A stretch of 23,208 bases of DNA from SZUA-584 sp964607965 (GCA_964607965.1 CAZSMH010000021.1:1-23208), one strand, 5' to 3'. Counted from the stretch's first letter, positions 13,577 through 21,980 are shown. A program made the numbers and translations. The notes: a model not told the origin generated them from the sequence alone.

Positions 13577-15019
13577 TTGAGACTTAGAGATTTATGCTCC
13601 GATAATATGCGGATAATCGGAAACAAAGATGTATCCGTAAAAAGCTTAACATACGATTCAAGAAAAGGGTGCGAAGGTGCGCTCTTTTTCTGCATAAGCG
13701 GTTATAACACCGACGGCCACAAATACGCAAATGATGCGGTTAAGGCCGGCGCGGCGGCGCTTATGGTAACACGGCAGCTGGACATTGACGTGCCGCAGAT
13801 AATCGTTGACGATGCAAGGGCATCAATGGCGTATATATCGCGCGAGTTTTACGGCAGACCGGACGAGAGGCTGCGTATTATAGGAATAACCGGCACTAAA
13901 GGGAAAACTACTACGACATACATGATAAAATCGATACTCGAACAATCCGGCATCAAAACAGGGCTTATAGGCACTATCGTAAACATGATAGGCAGCAAGG
14001 AGCTTCACACTGACAGAACAACGCCCGAATCGCCGGATTTATTCGCTTTGCTGCGCCGTATGGCCGATGAGGGTTGCGGTTTTGTAGTCATGGAGGTATC
14101 TTCGCACTCTCTTTGCCTCTCGAGGGTGGCGGGAATAATGTTTGATGTTGCTGTGTTCACCAACTTATCGCGCGATCATCTTGATTTTCACAAAACGGTA
14201 CAGAATTATATGGAATCCAAGAAGAAGCTGTTTTTTTCAGCCAAATCCGGAGTTGTAAACACGGACGACGGCGCCGCGGGCTTTATTATGGACGGTATAG
14301 ATATTGACTGGCGCACAATAGGCATAAAAGAAAAAGCGGATACATTTGCGCGCAACATAGAGATTACTCCGCATGGGACGTCTTTCGATTTGTGCAGCGC
14401 ACAGATGATGCTGCCTGTCAGCCTTAAGATACCCGGAATATTCAGCGTTTATAATGCTCTTTGCGCTGCGGCCGTTTGTTTGATGCTTGGCGAGAAGGCA
14501 GAAACTATAAAGACCGGGCTGGAAACCTTGCCGGGCGTGGCAGGGCGCTTCGAGGTGCTTGATACCGGAGGAAACCCTTTTACCGTTATACTGGATTATG
14601 CGCATACTCCGGACAGCCTCGAGAGCACATTGATTACCGTGCGTACGTTCGCCCGCGGGCGTATAATAACGGTGTTCGGGTGCGGCGGGGACCGCGACAC
14701 CGGCAAAAGACCTATTATGGGCGGCATTGCCGGCAGACTCAGCGATTTTTGCATAATAACATCCGACAATCCCCGCACGGAAGAACCTCTTGATATAATA
14801 AGTCAGATTGAAGACGGTATTAAAGATACCGACTGTGATTACGTATGTATTGAGAACAGAAGAAAAGCGATAAGCCATGCGCTGCAAGCTGCGCAGAACG
14901 GCGATGTGATTGTGCTCGCCGGAAAAGGCCATGAAACATACCAGGAGATTAAAGGCGTCAAGTATCCTTTTGACGAAAAAATCGTCGTAGCGGAACTGCT
15001 TGGCCTGCAGCACGACTGA
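13577..15019 (+). CDS. murE: UDP-MurNAc-L-Ala-D-Glu:meso-DAP ligase MurE
   Basis: MurE adds the third amino acid of the stem peptide in the cytoplasm, using ATP. The 480-residue product has the N-terminal UDP-binding domain (LTYDSRKGCEGALFFCISG), the P-loop GITGTKGKTTTT (from G103), the TTPESPDLF loop, EVSSHSL, and the C-terminal ligase domain with FGCGGDRDTGKRP and GKGHETYQ. The substrate-specificity motif is DNPR at 397-400, which in characterised enzymes marks meso-diaminopimelate rather than lysine, so the wall is predicted to be of the DAP type. The gene has its own promoter candidate and starts with TTG behind GGGAGG. It is followed, 30 bases later, by mraY; the murF gene usually found between them is missing. 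Confidence 0.96.
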   Translation: MRLRDLCSDNMRIIGNKDVSVKSLTYDSRKGCEGALFFCISGYNTDGHKYANDAVKAGAAALMVTRQLDIDVPQIIVDDARASMAYISREFYGRPDERLRIIGITGTKGKTTTTYMIKSILEQSGIKTGLIGTIVNMIGSKELHTDRTTPESPDLFALLRRMADEGCGFVVMEVSSHSLCLSRVAGIMFDVAVFTNLSRDHLDFHKTVQNYMESKKKLFFSAKSGVVNTDDGAAGFIMDGIDIDWRTIGIKEKADTFARNIEITPHGTSFDLCSAQMMLPVSLKIPGIFSVYNALCAAAVCLMLGEKAETIKTGLETLPGVAGRFEVLDTGGNPFTVILDYAHTPDSLESTLITVRTFARGRIITVFGCGGDRDTGKRPIMGGIAGRLSDFCIITSDNPRTEEPLDIISQIEDGIKDTDCDYVCIENRRKAISHALQAAQNGDVIVLAGKGHETYQEIKGVKYPFDEKIVVAELLGLQHD

Positions 15020-15049
15020 CAAACGATGCCTACGGGAGATAAAACGGTT

Positions 15050-16051
15050 ATGGATATTATTATTTACACGGTGCTCACAGCGTTTGTTATAGCGCTGGCA
15101 GCAGGGTATGTAGGGGTTCCGCTGTTAAAGAGGTTAAAACTCGGCCAGCAGGTTAGGGACGACGGGCCAAGTTCGCACCTTTCAAAGGCGGGTACGCCGA
15201 CAATGGGCGGGCTTATTATCATGATTGCTTTTACCGCTGCGGCTTTTCTTTTTGCGCAAGGCAGTTTGGATATTGTATGGTTCGCCGTGGGCGCTACGCT
15301 TGGGTTTGGGTTTATCGGGCTGCTTGACGACCTTATAATAGTGCTTAAAAAGCGTTCTTTGGGTTTAAAAGCATACCAGAAAATAATAGGACAGCTGGGA
15401 ATTGCGCTTATAGTAGCTTTTTTTGCCTACAACAATCCTTCAATAGGCTCAAAGATAATAATACCGTTTACGAATATAGAATGGGATCTTGGCGCATGGT
15501 ATATACCGTTTACGGTTTTCACAGTGGTTGCCATGGTAAACGCCGTAAACCTAACCGACGGGCTCGACGGGCTTGCGGCAGGGGTTACATTGATAAACAC
15601 CGCCACGTTCACAATAATTTTCTACGGAATATACAAGCTTAATTTCGCAAGCGGACAGATGCTCAAGGCGGCGAACGACAGCAGTATGATGGTATTTTCG
15701 GCGGCAGTAACGGGTGCATGCCTCGGTTTTCTGCGTTTTAATACCCATCCGGCAAAAGTATTTATGGGAGATACGGGCTCTTTGTCTTTGGGAGCCGCGC
15801 TATCGGTTATGGCTGTAGTATCAAGGCTGCAGCTGCTGCTTGTTATAACGGGCATGATGTTCGTGCTGACTACTATATCGGTCGTTCTTCAGGTCGGCTC
15901 TTACAAGCTCAGAAAAAAACGCATTTTTAAAATGGCGCCGATTCATCATCATTTTGAGCTAAAGGGCATACCGGAGCCTAAAATAGTAGCGTCTTATTAT
16001 ATAATTACAATAGTATTGTGTCTTGCAGCCATTTTGGCAGTAAACTATTAA
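15050..16051 (+). CDS. mraY: phospho-MurNAc-pentapeptide transferase MraY
   Basis: MraY is the membrane enzyme that moves phospho-MurNAc-pentapeptide onto undecaprenyl phosphate to form lipid I. With the chosen start it has 333 residues and about ten membrane helices. Diagnostic motifs are RDDGPSSHLSKAGTPTMGG near the start, LDDLI, NAVNLTDGLDGLAAG with the paired aspartates, FMGDTGSLSLG, and the APIHHHFEL histidine motif. GGGAG at 15034-15038 lies 11 bases before ATG 15050, and the protein then begins MDIIIYTVL, straight into the first helix. ATG 15026 in the same frame would add 8 residues but has no ribosome site. The next gene, murD, begins 10 bases after the stop. The DUF368 translocase encoded upstream would supply the lipid acceptor on the inner face. 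Confidence 0.96.
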   Translation: MDIIIYTVLTAFVIALAAGYVGVPLLKRLKLGQQVRDDGPSSHLSKAGTPTMGGLIIMIAFTAAAFLFAQGSLDIVWFAVGATLGFGFIGLLDDLIIVLKKRSLGLKAYQKIIGQLGIALIVAFFAYNNPSIGSKIIIPFTNIEWDLGAWYIPFTVFTVVAMVNAVNLTDGLDGLAAGVTLINTATFTIIFYGIYKLNFASGQMLKAANDSSMMVFSAAVTGACLGFLRFNTHPAKVFMGDTGSLSLGAALSVMAVVSRLQLLLVITGMMFVLTTISVVLQVGSYKLRKKRIFKMAPIHHHFELKGIPEPKIVASYYIITIVLCLAAILAVNY

Positions 16052-16061
16052 AGGTATCGCT

Positions 16062-17414
16062 ATGGAATTACGCGGAAAAAGGGCAATGGTCGTAGGCATG
16101 GCGCGCAGCGGTATTTCCAGCGCACGCCTGCTGATAGAAAAGGGCGCGCTACCCGTGCTTTACGATGCCAAAGATAAAAGCAAATTTGAAGATGGTGCGT
16201 TTGACGAGTTTTCCGGCAAAGCCGTTTTCGCTATGGGGGCATCCGCAGATGCGGCCGCTGCCGATGCAGATATGCTTGTTTTAAGCCCCGGTGTTCCGAC
16301 AGAGCTGGATTTTATAAAAAAAGCAAAAGCCCAAGGCAAACCGGTAATAGGTGAAATTGAACTGGGCTTTATATGCTCCGCGGCGCAGATTATTGCCATA
16401 ACGGGGACAAACGGCAAAACAACGACGACGGCGCTAACCGGAGAAATTTTTAAGAATGCAGGTTACAACACTTACGTGCTGGGCAATATCGGCACTCCAA
16501 TAACGCAGTATGCTGCAAAAACGATGCCCGGCGATATAATAGTTGCGGAAACGGCGGCGCTTCAGCTGGAAACCATAGAGAGCTTTGTTCCCCGCGCATG
16601 CGCCGTGCTCAATATAACGCAAGACCATCTTAACCGCTACGGCACTATGGATAATTACACGGCGGCAAAGGAACGTATATTTGAAAACCAGACGGAAGAT
16701 GATTTTTGCATACTAAACTACGACAATCAAATCACACGCCTGATGGCGGATAAGCCGCTTTCGAAAATTATTTGGTTTTCCCGTCAAGTTAGACCAGAAC
16801 GCGGCGTATTTATAGAAAGTGGGCATATTTTAAGCAGTGAACCCGACGGCGTGCAGACTATCTGCGAAGCTGATAAGGTGCGAATCCCCGGCGTACACAA
16901 TCTGGAAAACGCAATGGCTGCGGCGGCTCTTGCCCGGTGCTGCGGTATAAACGGAAAGGTGATACGCGAAACGCTTATGGAGTTTCCGGGCGTAGAGCAC
17001 CGTATAGAATTTGTCCGTGAACATGACGGCGTACGCTATATAAACGATTCGAAGGGTACGAATCCCGATGCGACGGAAAAAGCGGCGGCAGCGATGGACC
17101 GTCCTACAGTGCTTATACTTGGAGGATATGATAAAAAAAGCAGCTTTGAGGATTTGTTCGCGGGCTTTGGAAGTCGGATTAAGCATATAGTGGCAATAGG
17201 GGCTACTCAGCAGAAAATACTGGATGACGCTAAGTCTGCAGGTTTTAAAAGCATCTGCACGGCCGACAGCTTCGAAGAAGCGGTGATAAAGGCGCGCAGT
17301 ATTGCCAAACACGGATGGAACGTGCTGCTGTCGCCCGCATGCGCAAGTTATGATATGTTTACCGACTTTGAACAGAGGGGTACTGTATTCAAGGATATCG
17401 TCAATTCGTTTTAA
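16062..17414 (+). CDS. murD: UDP-MurNAc-L-alanine:D-glutamate ligase MurD
   Basis: MurD adds D-glutamate to UDP-MurNAc-L-Ala using ATP. The product has 450 residues, the usual length. An N-terminal Rossmann-type UDP-binding domain (VVGMARSGISSARLL) is followed by the P-loop TGTNGKTTTT starting at T114, the LNITQDHLNRYGTMDNYTAAK segment that carries the modified lysine of Mur ligases, and a C-terminal domain with NDSKGTNPDA, LILGGYDK and LLSPACASYDMF. The last motif, with the DMF ending, is characteristic of MurD rather than of MurC, E or F. In the ITPDHLDRH motif common to the family, this protein has TQDHLNRY, a mild change. AAAGGT precedes the ATG. It lies 42 bases before ftsW/spoVE. Confidence 0.96.
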   Translation: MELRGKRAMVVGMARSGISSARLLIEKGALPVLYDAKDKSKFEDGAFDEFSGKAVFAMGASADAAAADADMLVLSPGVPTELDFIKKAKAQGKPVIGEIELGFICSAAQIIAITGTNGKTTTTALTGEIFKNAGYNTYVLGNIGTPITQYAAKTMPGDIIVAETAALQLETIESFVPRACAVLNITQDHLNRYGTMDNYTAAKERIFENQTEDDFCILNYDNQITRLMADKPLSKIIWFSRQVRPERGVFIESGHILSSEPDGVQTICEADKVRIPGVHNLENAMAAAALARCCGINGKVIRETLMEFPGVEHRIEFVREHDGVRYINDSKGTNPDATEKAAAAMDRPTVLILGGYDKKSSFEDLFAGFGSRIKHIVAIGATQQKILDDAKSAGFKSICTADSFEEAVIKARSIAKHGWNVLLSPACASYDMFTDFEQRGTVFKDIVNSF

Positions 17415-17456
17415 CGCATCATTGTTTTGCATGTAATATGCCCAAAGGAGGGAACC

Positions 17457-18563
17457 ATGGCAAAACGCTCTGTAGATTACACGCTGCTTGTCGTAACAAT
17501 CATTCTGGTACTGTTCGGCATAATAATGGTTTTTTCCGCGAGCTATTATTATGCGGAAAACAGCCGGTATACGGGCTATGACGCTTTTTATTATTTCTGG
17601 ACGCAACTGAGCGGAGCTGCAATAGGTATAATCGTTATGCTCTGCGCTATGTTTTTCGATTACAATCGCTACAAAAAGCTGCGTTATTTAATATTGGGTA
17701 TAGGCTTGCTGCTTATGGTACTGGTTTTTATACCCGGCATAGGCATCGAACGAAACGGGTCGCGCCGGTGGGTAAACCTGTTTATAATTGATATACAGTC
17801 TATAGAAGTATTAAAAATTGCAATAATAGTTTTTATGGCCGGCAGTATTGCCAACAACCAGGATAAGATGCGTACATTCAGATACGGTATGGCTCCGCAT
17901 CTTGTACTGCTGGTTATCGCTGCCGCACTGCTTTATTTCCAGCCAAACTTCAGCGCGGTAGTAACACTGGCTATGCTGATGTTTGTGATGATGCTTATAG
18001 GAGGCGCTAACCTCTGGCACTTTTTAATTATGGGCTGCTTAGGTATCGCCGGCGGAGCGCTTGCAATGGTAAGTACCGAATACCGGCTGGACAGAATTTT
18101 TGCGTACATGGACCCGTGGAAATATGCTTCAAAAGAAGGCTATCAGCTTATACAGTCTCTTTATTCCATAGGCTCGGGAGGTTTTTTTGGATTAGGGCTC
18201 GGAAACTCGCGCCAGAAGTATCTCTTTCTGCCATACGGTGAATCGGACTGCATATTTGCAATAATAGTTGAGGAACTTGGGTTCATAGGAGGTTTGCTTG
18301 TTATTGCCGCGTTCGCTCTGCTTATATGGCGCGGTGTTCGCATTGCATTAAGAGCGCCGAATACTTTCGGCATGATGCTGGCTTCAGGCATCACTGCGCT
18401 GATAGCGATTCAGGTATTTATTAATATAGGCGTCGTAACAGGACTTGTGCCTCCTACCGGAGTAGTTCTGCCGTTTATAAGCGCAGGACGTACCTCTCTG
18501 ATTATTTTTATGGCGAGCATAGGGGTTCTGCTTAATATCTCAAGGCAGACAAACAAAGCGTAA
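17457..18563 (+). CDS. SEDS peptidoglycan polymerase, FtsW/SpoVE type
   Basis: SEDS proteins polymerise lipid II into glycan strands together with a class B PBP. The 368-residue product (SpoVE of Bacillus has about 366) has around ten membrane helices. The start ATG 17457 is fixed by AAAGGAGGG at 17444-17452; the frame is open to a TTG at 17427 without a site. Family motifs include NGSRRWVN, DPWKYASKEGYQLIQSL, IGSGGFFGLGLGNSRQKYLFLPYGESD with the expected catalytic Asp at 264, and VTGLVPPTGVVLPFIS. The segment that is normally FISYGG is FISAGR here. The gene lies between murD and murA; its natural partner is the PASTA PBP encoded upstream. Vegetative FtsW and sporulation SpoVE cannot be separated by sequence alone, so no symbol is given. 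Confidence 0.93.
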   Translation: MAKRSVDYTLLVVTIILVLFGIIMVFSASYYYAENSRYTGYDAFYYFWTQLSGAAIGIIVMLCAMFFDYNRYKKLRYLILGIGLLLMVLVFIPGIGIERNGSRRWVNLFIIDIQSIEVLKIAIIVFMAGSIANNQDKMRTFRYGMAPHLVLLVIAAALLYFQPNFSAVVTLAMLMFVMMLIGGANLWHFLIMGCLGIAGGALAMVSTEYRLDRIFAYMDPWKYASKEGYQLIQSLYSIGSGGFFGLGLGNSRQKYLFLPYGESDCIFAIIVEELGFIGGLLVIAAFALLIWRGVRIALRAPNTFGMMLASGITALIAIQVFINIGVVTGLVPPTGVVLPFISAGRTSLIIFMASIGVLLNISRQTNKA

Positions 18564-18705
18564 TACTGTATTTACATAAAACCCGTTCGCATTTCTCAAA
18601 AGCTACAGATATGCAGCTGCCGGGCGTCTTTCCATACATACAGGTATTGTTAATCGCACAACTTGGTCAATACGGCATATTATAAGTATGTGAGAGAAGA
18701 TATGC

Positions 18706-18712
18706 GGGGGGG
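18706..18712 (+). promoter_or_regulatory. G7 homopolymer as ribosome site of murA
   Basis: Seven G residues lie 5 bases before the murA ATG and are the only Shine-Dalgarno-like sequence there. The 154-base gap upstream also contains CATATTATAAG (18677-18686), which resembles a -10 but has no good -35, so a separate promoter for murA is possible but not supported further. Confidence 0.5.
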
Positions 18713-18717
18713 CCAAT

Positions 18718-19971
18718 ATGGCGAGACTGATAATAAACGGCGGTGCCAGCCTGAATGGAGAGGTTAACGTACAAGGCGCCAAAAATGTTGCGCTTCCGAT
18801 TTTTGCAGCGGCATTGCTCACAGAACAACCGGTGACTATATACAACTGGCCAGCGATTTCTGACGTATATAATATGCTCTCTATTTTAGAGCACATAGGT
18901 GCTATGGTAGCTTTTGAAAAAGACAGGCTGATGATAGATACGCGGCGAGCACAGCGTTGGGAGATGCCCGACAGGCTGGCGAAAGAAATACGTTCTTCCA
19001 TATTCATGATGGGGCCTATTATGGCGCGTTTCCGTATGGCCCGGTTTACTTATCCAGGCGGATGCGAAATAGGCAACAGACCGATAGATTTGCACCTAAG
19101 GGGGCTTAAAAACTTAGGCGTAAACGTAACGGAAGCCGGCGGCCATATAATGTGCGAGGGCAGGAGACTAAAAGGCGGCGATGTACATCTTGATTACCCA
19201 AGCGTAGGGGCAACGGAAAATCTAATGATGGCTGCGGCGATGGCTCCTGGAAAATCCGTTATACGCAACGCGGCAAGGGAGCCCGAAATAGTAGAGCTGC
19301 AAAGCGTTATAAACCAGATGGGCGGGAACGTCAACGGTGCCGGCACCAGTACGATTTTTATAGAAGGCATGGGCAGTTTGGGCGGTTTTACTTACACCTG
19401 CATGCCGGACAGAATCGCAGCGGGAACATTCATGGTTGCCGCAGTGGTAACAGACGGAAGCATTACGCTTAAAAACATAGTTCCGGAGCATCTTTTCGCT
19501 ATATCCGCCAAACTCCGCGAAGCCGGAGCTAAAATAGAGGTATACAGCGATGCGATGACTGTTACAGGCCAGGGAAGGCCAAAAGAAATGCATCTTATAG
19601 AGACAGGTCCTTATCCGGGGTTCCCGACCGACATGCAGGCGCAGATGTGCACTGCGGCGTCAATATCGCGCGGCACAAGCATAATCGTGGAAAATGTTTT
19701 TGATAACAGGTTCAAGCATGTCAGCGAGCTGCAAAGGATGGGCGCAAATATAGTTATAAAGAACAATGTTGCGGTTATAAAAGGAGTGGAAAAGCTGCAC
19801 GGTACTGAAGTAAAAGCGATGGATCTGCGCGGAGGCGCGGCGCTTGTTTTAGCCGGGCTTTGCGCCGAAGGAAAAACAATCGTTGAGCAGGCTAAAATAA
19901 TTGACAGGGGTTATGAGACACTGGAGTCCGACCTGTCTGTGCTTGGGGCGGACATAACAAGAGAGGAATAG
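18718..19971 (+). CDS. murA: UDP-GlcNAc 1-carboxyvinyltransferase MurA
   Basis: MurA transfers enolpyruvate from PEP to UDP-GlcNAc, the first committed step of peptidoglycan synthesis, and is the fosfomycin target. The 417-residue product has GAKNVALP near the start (the Lys-Asn pair that binds substrate), the catalytic-loop motif PGGCEIGNRPIDLHL with C116, equivalent to E. coli Cys115, and PGFPTDMQAQ with D305. The cysteine is present, so fosfomycin alkylation is expected to be possible. The Ala usually following it (GGCAIG) is Glu here. The gene follows ftsW/spoVE after 154 bases, where murG, murC and murB are found in many relatives, and ends 3 bases before ftsQ. A murA-ftsQ neighbourhood is common in Clostridia. 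Confidence 0.96.
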   Translation: MARLIINGGASLNGEVNVQGAKNVALPIFAAALLTEQPVTIYNWPAISDVYNMLSILEHIGAMVAFEKDRLMIDTRRAQRWEMPDRLAKEIRSSIFMMGPIMARFRMARFTYPGGCEIGNRPIDLHLRGLKNLGVNVTEAGGHIMCEGRRLKGGDVHLDYPSVGATENLMMAAAMAPGKSVIRNAAREPEIVELQSVINQMGGNVNGAGTSTIFIEGMGSLGGFTYTCMPDRIAAGTFMVAAVVTDGSITLKNIVPEHLFAISAKLREAGAKIEVYSDAMTVTGQGRPKEMHLIETGPYPGFPTDMQAQMCTAASISRGTSIIVENVFDNRFKHVSELQRMGANIVIKNNVAVIKGVEKLHGTEVKAMDLRGGAALVLAGLCAEGKTIVEQAKIIDRGYETLESDLSVLGADITREE

Positions 19972-19974
19972 CAT

Positions 19975-20682
19975 GTGGGTAAAAGAGTACTGAAAATAAT
20001 CGCGGTGCTGGTGCTTTTGGGTGCGGCCGCGTTCGCCGCGTATGAAACGCTAAAAATAAGAGAAATTGCCGTAACCGGCTGCGAAACAATCAATGCGGAA
20101 GATATAGCGGAAAATTCTGAAATTGAATACGGCACCAGCGTTTTTTTGCTTAACAAGCAGGCGGTTATGGACAGGCTGGCAAAAAATCCATTTATAAAAC
20201 CTTTGTCGGTTGAGATTGAATTCCCGGATAAGGTGGTAATAACGATAAAAGAAAGAAAACGTGCCGCGTGTATAGAAAAAGAGGGCGCACTGCTTATTAT
20301 TGATAATGAGGGGTGGCTTCTTGAGGTCAGCATAAGGCCTAAGACTATAGAATACCCTCTGGTAATAGGCGTACCGGCAGATGCGGTTGAGGTGGGCAAG
20401 CGTCTGGGTACCGCAGACGTTTTCAAACTTGATGTTTTATCGCGGGTTATTACCGCGCTTGAAAAAAGCGGACTTGAAGTGCAAAGCATAGATGTTTCTC
20501 TTGCGGCAAGCATAGTTGTAAATACGCAAGGCGGCATGAGGATAGAGCTTGGAGACGACACACGCCTTGATGAAAAGATGAAATGGATAAAAGCGTCTAT
20601 TATTGCTTTGCAGGAAAAAGGGATAGAGGAGGGAATACTCGATGTCAGCACGGCAAAATATGCGTATCATCGAGTAAAATAA
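19975..20682 (+). CDS. ftsQ: division protein FtsQ/DivIB
   Basis: The 235-residue product is bitopic: a very short basic head, a membrane helix (about 6-23), a POTRA domain (IREIAVTGCETINAEDIAE to VVITIKERKRAACIE), and the beta domain of FtsQ (LLIIDNEGWLLE, YPLVIGVP, then the LDEKMKWIKASIIAL helix). It belongs to the FtsL-FtsQ-DivIC complex that gates septal synthesis. The frame starts with GTG 19975, preceded by GAGAGGAA six bases upstream; an ATG two bases earlier is in another frame. It begins 3 bases after the murA stop, so translation is probably coupled. The 93-base gap after it holds the promoter candidate for ftsA-ftsZ. Confidence 0.92.
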   Translation: MGKRVLKIIAVLVLLGAAAFAAYETLKIREIAVTGCETINAEDIAENSEIEYGTSVFLLNKQAVMDRLAKNPFIKPLSVEIEFPDKVVITIKERKRAACIEKEGALLIIDNEGWLLEVSIRPKTIEYPLVIGVPADAVEVGKRLGTADVFKLDVLSRVITALEKSGLEVQSIDVSLAASIVVNTQGGMRIELGDDTRLDEKMKWIKASIIALQEKGIEEGILDVSTAKYAYHRVK

Positions 20683-20693
20683 ATTAAAAATTA

Positions 20694-20721
20694 TTGTTAT
20701 TTATTATAAACATGTTATTAT
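20694..20721 (+). promoter_or_regulatory. internal promoter for ftsA-ftsZ
   Basis: TTGTTA (20694-20699) and TATTAT (20716-20721) are 16 bp apart, with TGT before the -10 (extended -10), in a strongly AT-rich gap. The predicted transcript would start near 20728, about 48 bases before the ftsA ATG. Confidence 0.55.
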
Positions 20722-20775
20722 AGTTATTAAAGTATATTGTTTTCACTTGAATTTTAAGGGGATACTCTGCGGGCT

Positions 20776-21957
20776 ATGAAAAACGTAACTGCAGCCATCG
20801 AGTTTGGCACGTCCAAGATAATGTGCGTCATTGGACGTCAACGTTCTGCAGGGCGCTTTGAAGTGCTCGGAGCAGGAGAGTCCAAATATGAAGGCATAAA
20901 AAACGGACAGTGGCAGAGCCCGTCAAATGTAGAGGAAGCAGTTGCCAAGGCAGTTGAGTTAGCCGAAAAGAGAGCCCGTAAAAGGATAAAAGAAGCCTTT
21001 GTGGGTGTTCCCGGCGCTTTCTGCAAAGTGGTGTGTCAGGAAGGCTCCATAGCTGTGGAATCAGGCCGGGTTGCCGATATGCATATCGAGATGCTTATCG
21101 AAGATGCGGAAAAGGGTTATGACGACAGCCGCTATTGCGTTATCAACAGCACTCCGGTTTACTTTGTTTTAGGGGACGGCAACCACTACATAGATGCCGT
21201 GGGGGCAGCAGTGAACGAGCTTGACAGCATGGTGTCGATGATTTTTGCGAGCAGAGAATATATAGAAGACGTTTCGGATGTGCTCTCAAGGCTCGGTATA
21301 AAAATTAGTGCATTTCTGCCGGATATTTTGGCGGAGAGCATGTTCCTTGTTCCGGCGGAAGAGCGGGACTTAAGTGCGGTGCTTTTGAATATCGGCTACT
21401 ATGATACAAATGTTACTGTTGTCTATGGCGACGCAATTGTATATAATAAGACCATACATGCAGGCGGGATGCATATTTCAAATGACTTATCTATTGTGCT
21501 GAATATGCCTATAGATATGGCTGAGCAGATAAAGAAGCGCTATTCTTTCGGACTGGAAAGCGCAGGGGCAAAGCTTTACGATTTTGCGAAGCAGAAATCG
21601 GGCAGGCTGGAACGCTTTGCTCATTCAATCGTATCAGAAATTATTGATTCGCGCGTTGAACATTTGTGTATGCTGATTTGCGTCGCGCTGGAGCAAAGCC
21701 CGCTGGCCATAGCCCGCAGAACACGTATATTTCTGTCGGGCGGAGGTCTTTCTATGATAAAGGGCGTAAAGGAGATGCTGCAAAAGCACTTAAAAAGGCA
21801 GGTGCGTATACCGTGTATAGATGCGCCACAGCTTTCGATGCCTAACTATTATACTGCTCTTGCACTTCTTGATTATGTGTTTGACGCAGGTATCACTGTC
21901 AGCCAAAAGGACGGGCTGGCGATGCTTGAGCGGTTATCATCAAAAATGTTTGATTAA
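20776..21957 (+). CDS. ftsA: FtsA-like actin-fold division protein with altered nucleotide-binding motifs
   Basis: FtsA anchors FtsZ filaments to the membrane and recruits the divisome. The 393-residue product is a little shorter than the usual 410-440. It keeps the actin-like start (AIEFGTSKIMCVIG), the FtsA-specific 1C domain (about residues 80-165, with VGVPGAFCKVV), LGIKISAFLPDILAES, and the adenosine motif FLSGGGLSMIKG. Two nucleotide motifs differ: the phosphate-1 Asp is Glu at residue 9, and the phosphate-2 motif, normally DIGGGTTD, is NIGYYDTN starting at N205. The last residues (GLAMLERLSSKMFD) could form a short amphipathic helix for membrane binding. AAGGGG at 20756-20761 is rather far (14 bases) from the ATG. 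The position before ftsZ and the 1C domain favour FtsA over PilM. Whether it binds or hydrolyses ATP is doubtful. Confidence 0.88.
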   Translation: MKNVTAAIEFGTSKIMCVIGRQRSAGRFEVLGAGESKYEGIKNGQWQSPSNVEEAVAKAVELAEKRARKRIKEAFVGVPGAFCKVVCQEGSIAVESGRVADMHIEMLIEDAEKGYDDSRYCVINSTPVYFVLGDGNHYIDAVGAAVNELDSMVSMIFASREYIEDVSDVLSRLGIKISAFLPDILAESMFLVPAEERDLSAVLLNIGYYDTNVTVVYGDAIVYNKTIHAGGMHISNDLSIVLNMPIDMAEQIKKRYSFGLESAGAKLYDFAKQKSGRLERFAHSIVSEIIDSRVEHLCMLICVALEQSPLAIARRTRIFLSGGGLSMIKGVKEMLQKHLKRQVRIPCIDAPQLSMPNYYTALALLDYVFDAGITVSQKDGLAMLERLSSKMFD

Positions 21958-21980
21958 CATTTGCATACGAGGGGGTAATT

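Noticed and set aside
14237..15022. 261-codon open frame on the minus strand opposite murE
   Set aside because: It lies wholly opposite a gene with intact MurE motifs, its product has no recognisable domain, and it reads as low-quality His/Arg/Cys-rich sequence typical of an antisense frame.
16830..17606. 258-codon open frame on the minus strand opposite murD and the start of ftsW/spoVE
   Set aside because: It spans two confirmed genes and the gap between them, and its composition is typical of an antisense shadow.
19911..20651. 246-codon open frame on the minus strand opposite ftsQ
   Set aside because: Ser/Thr-rich antisense translation of a coupled FtsQ gene; no domain or ribosome site supports it.
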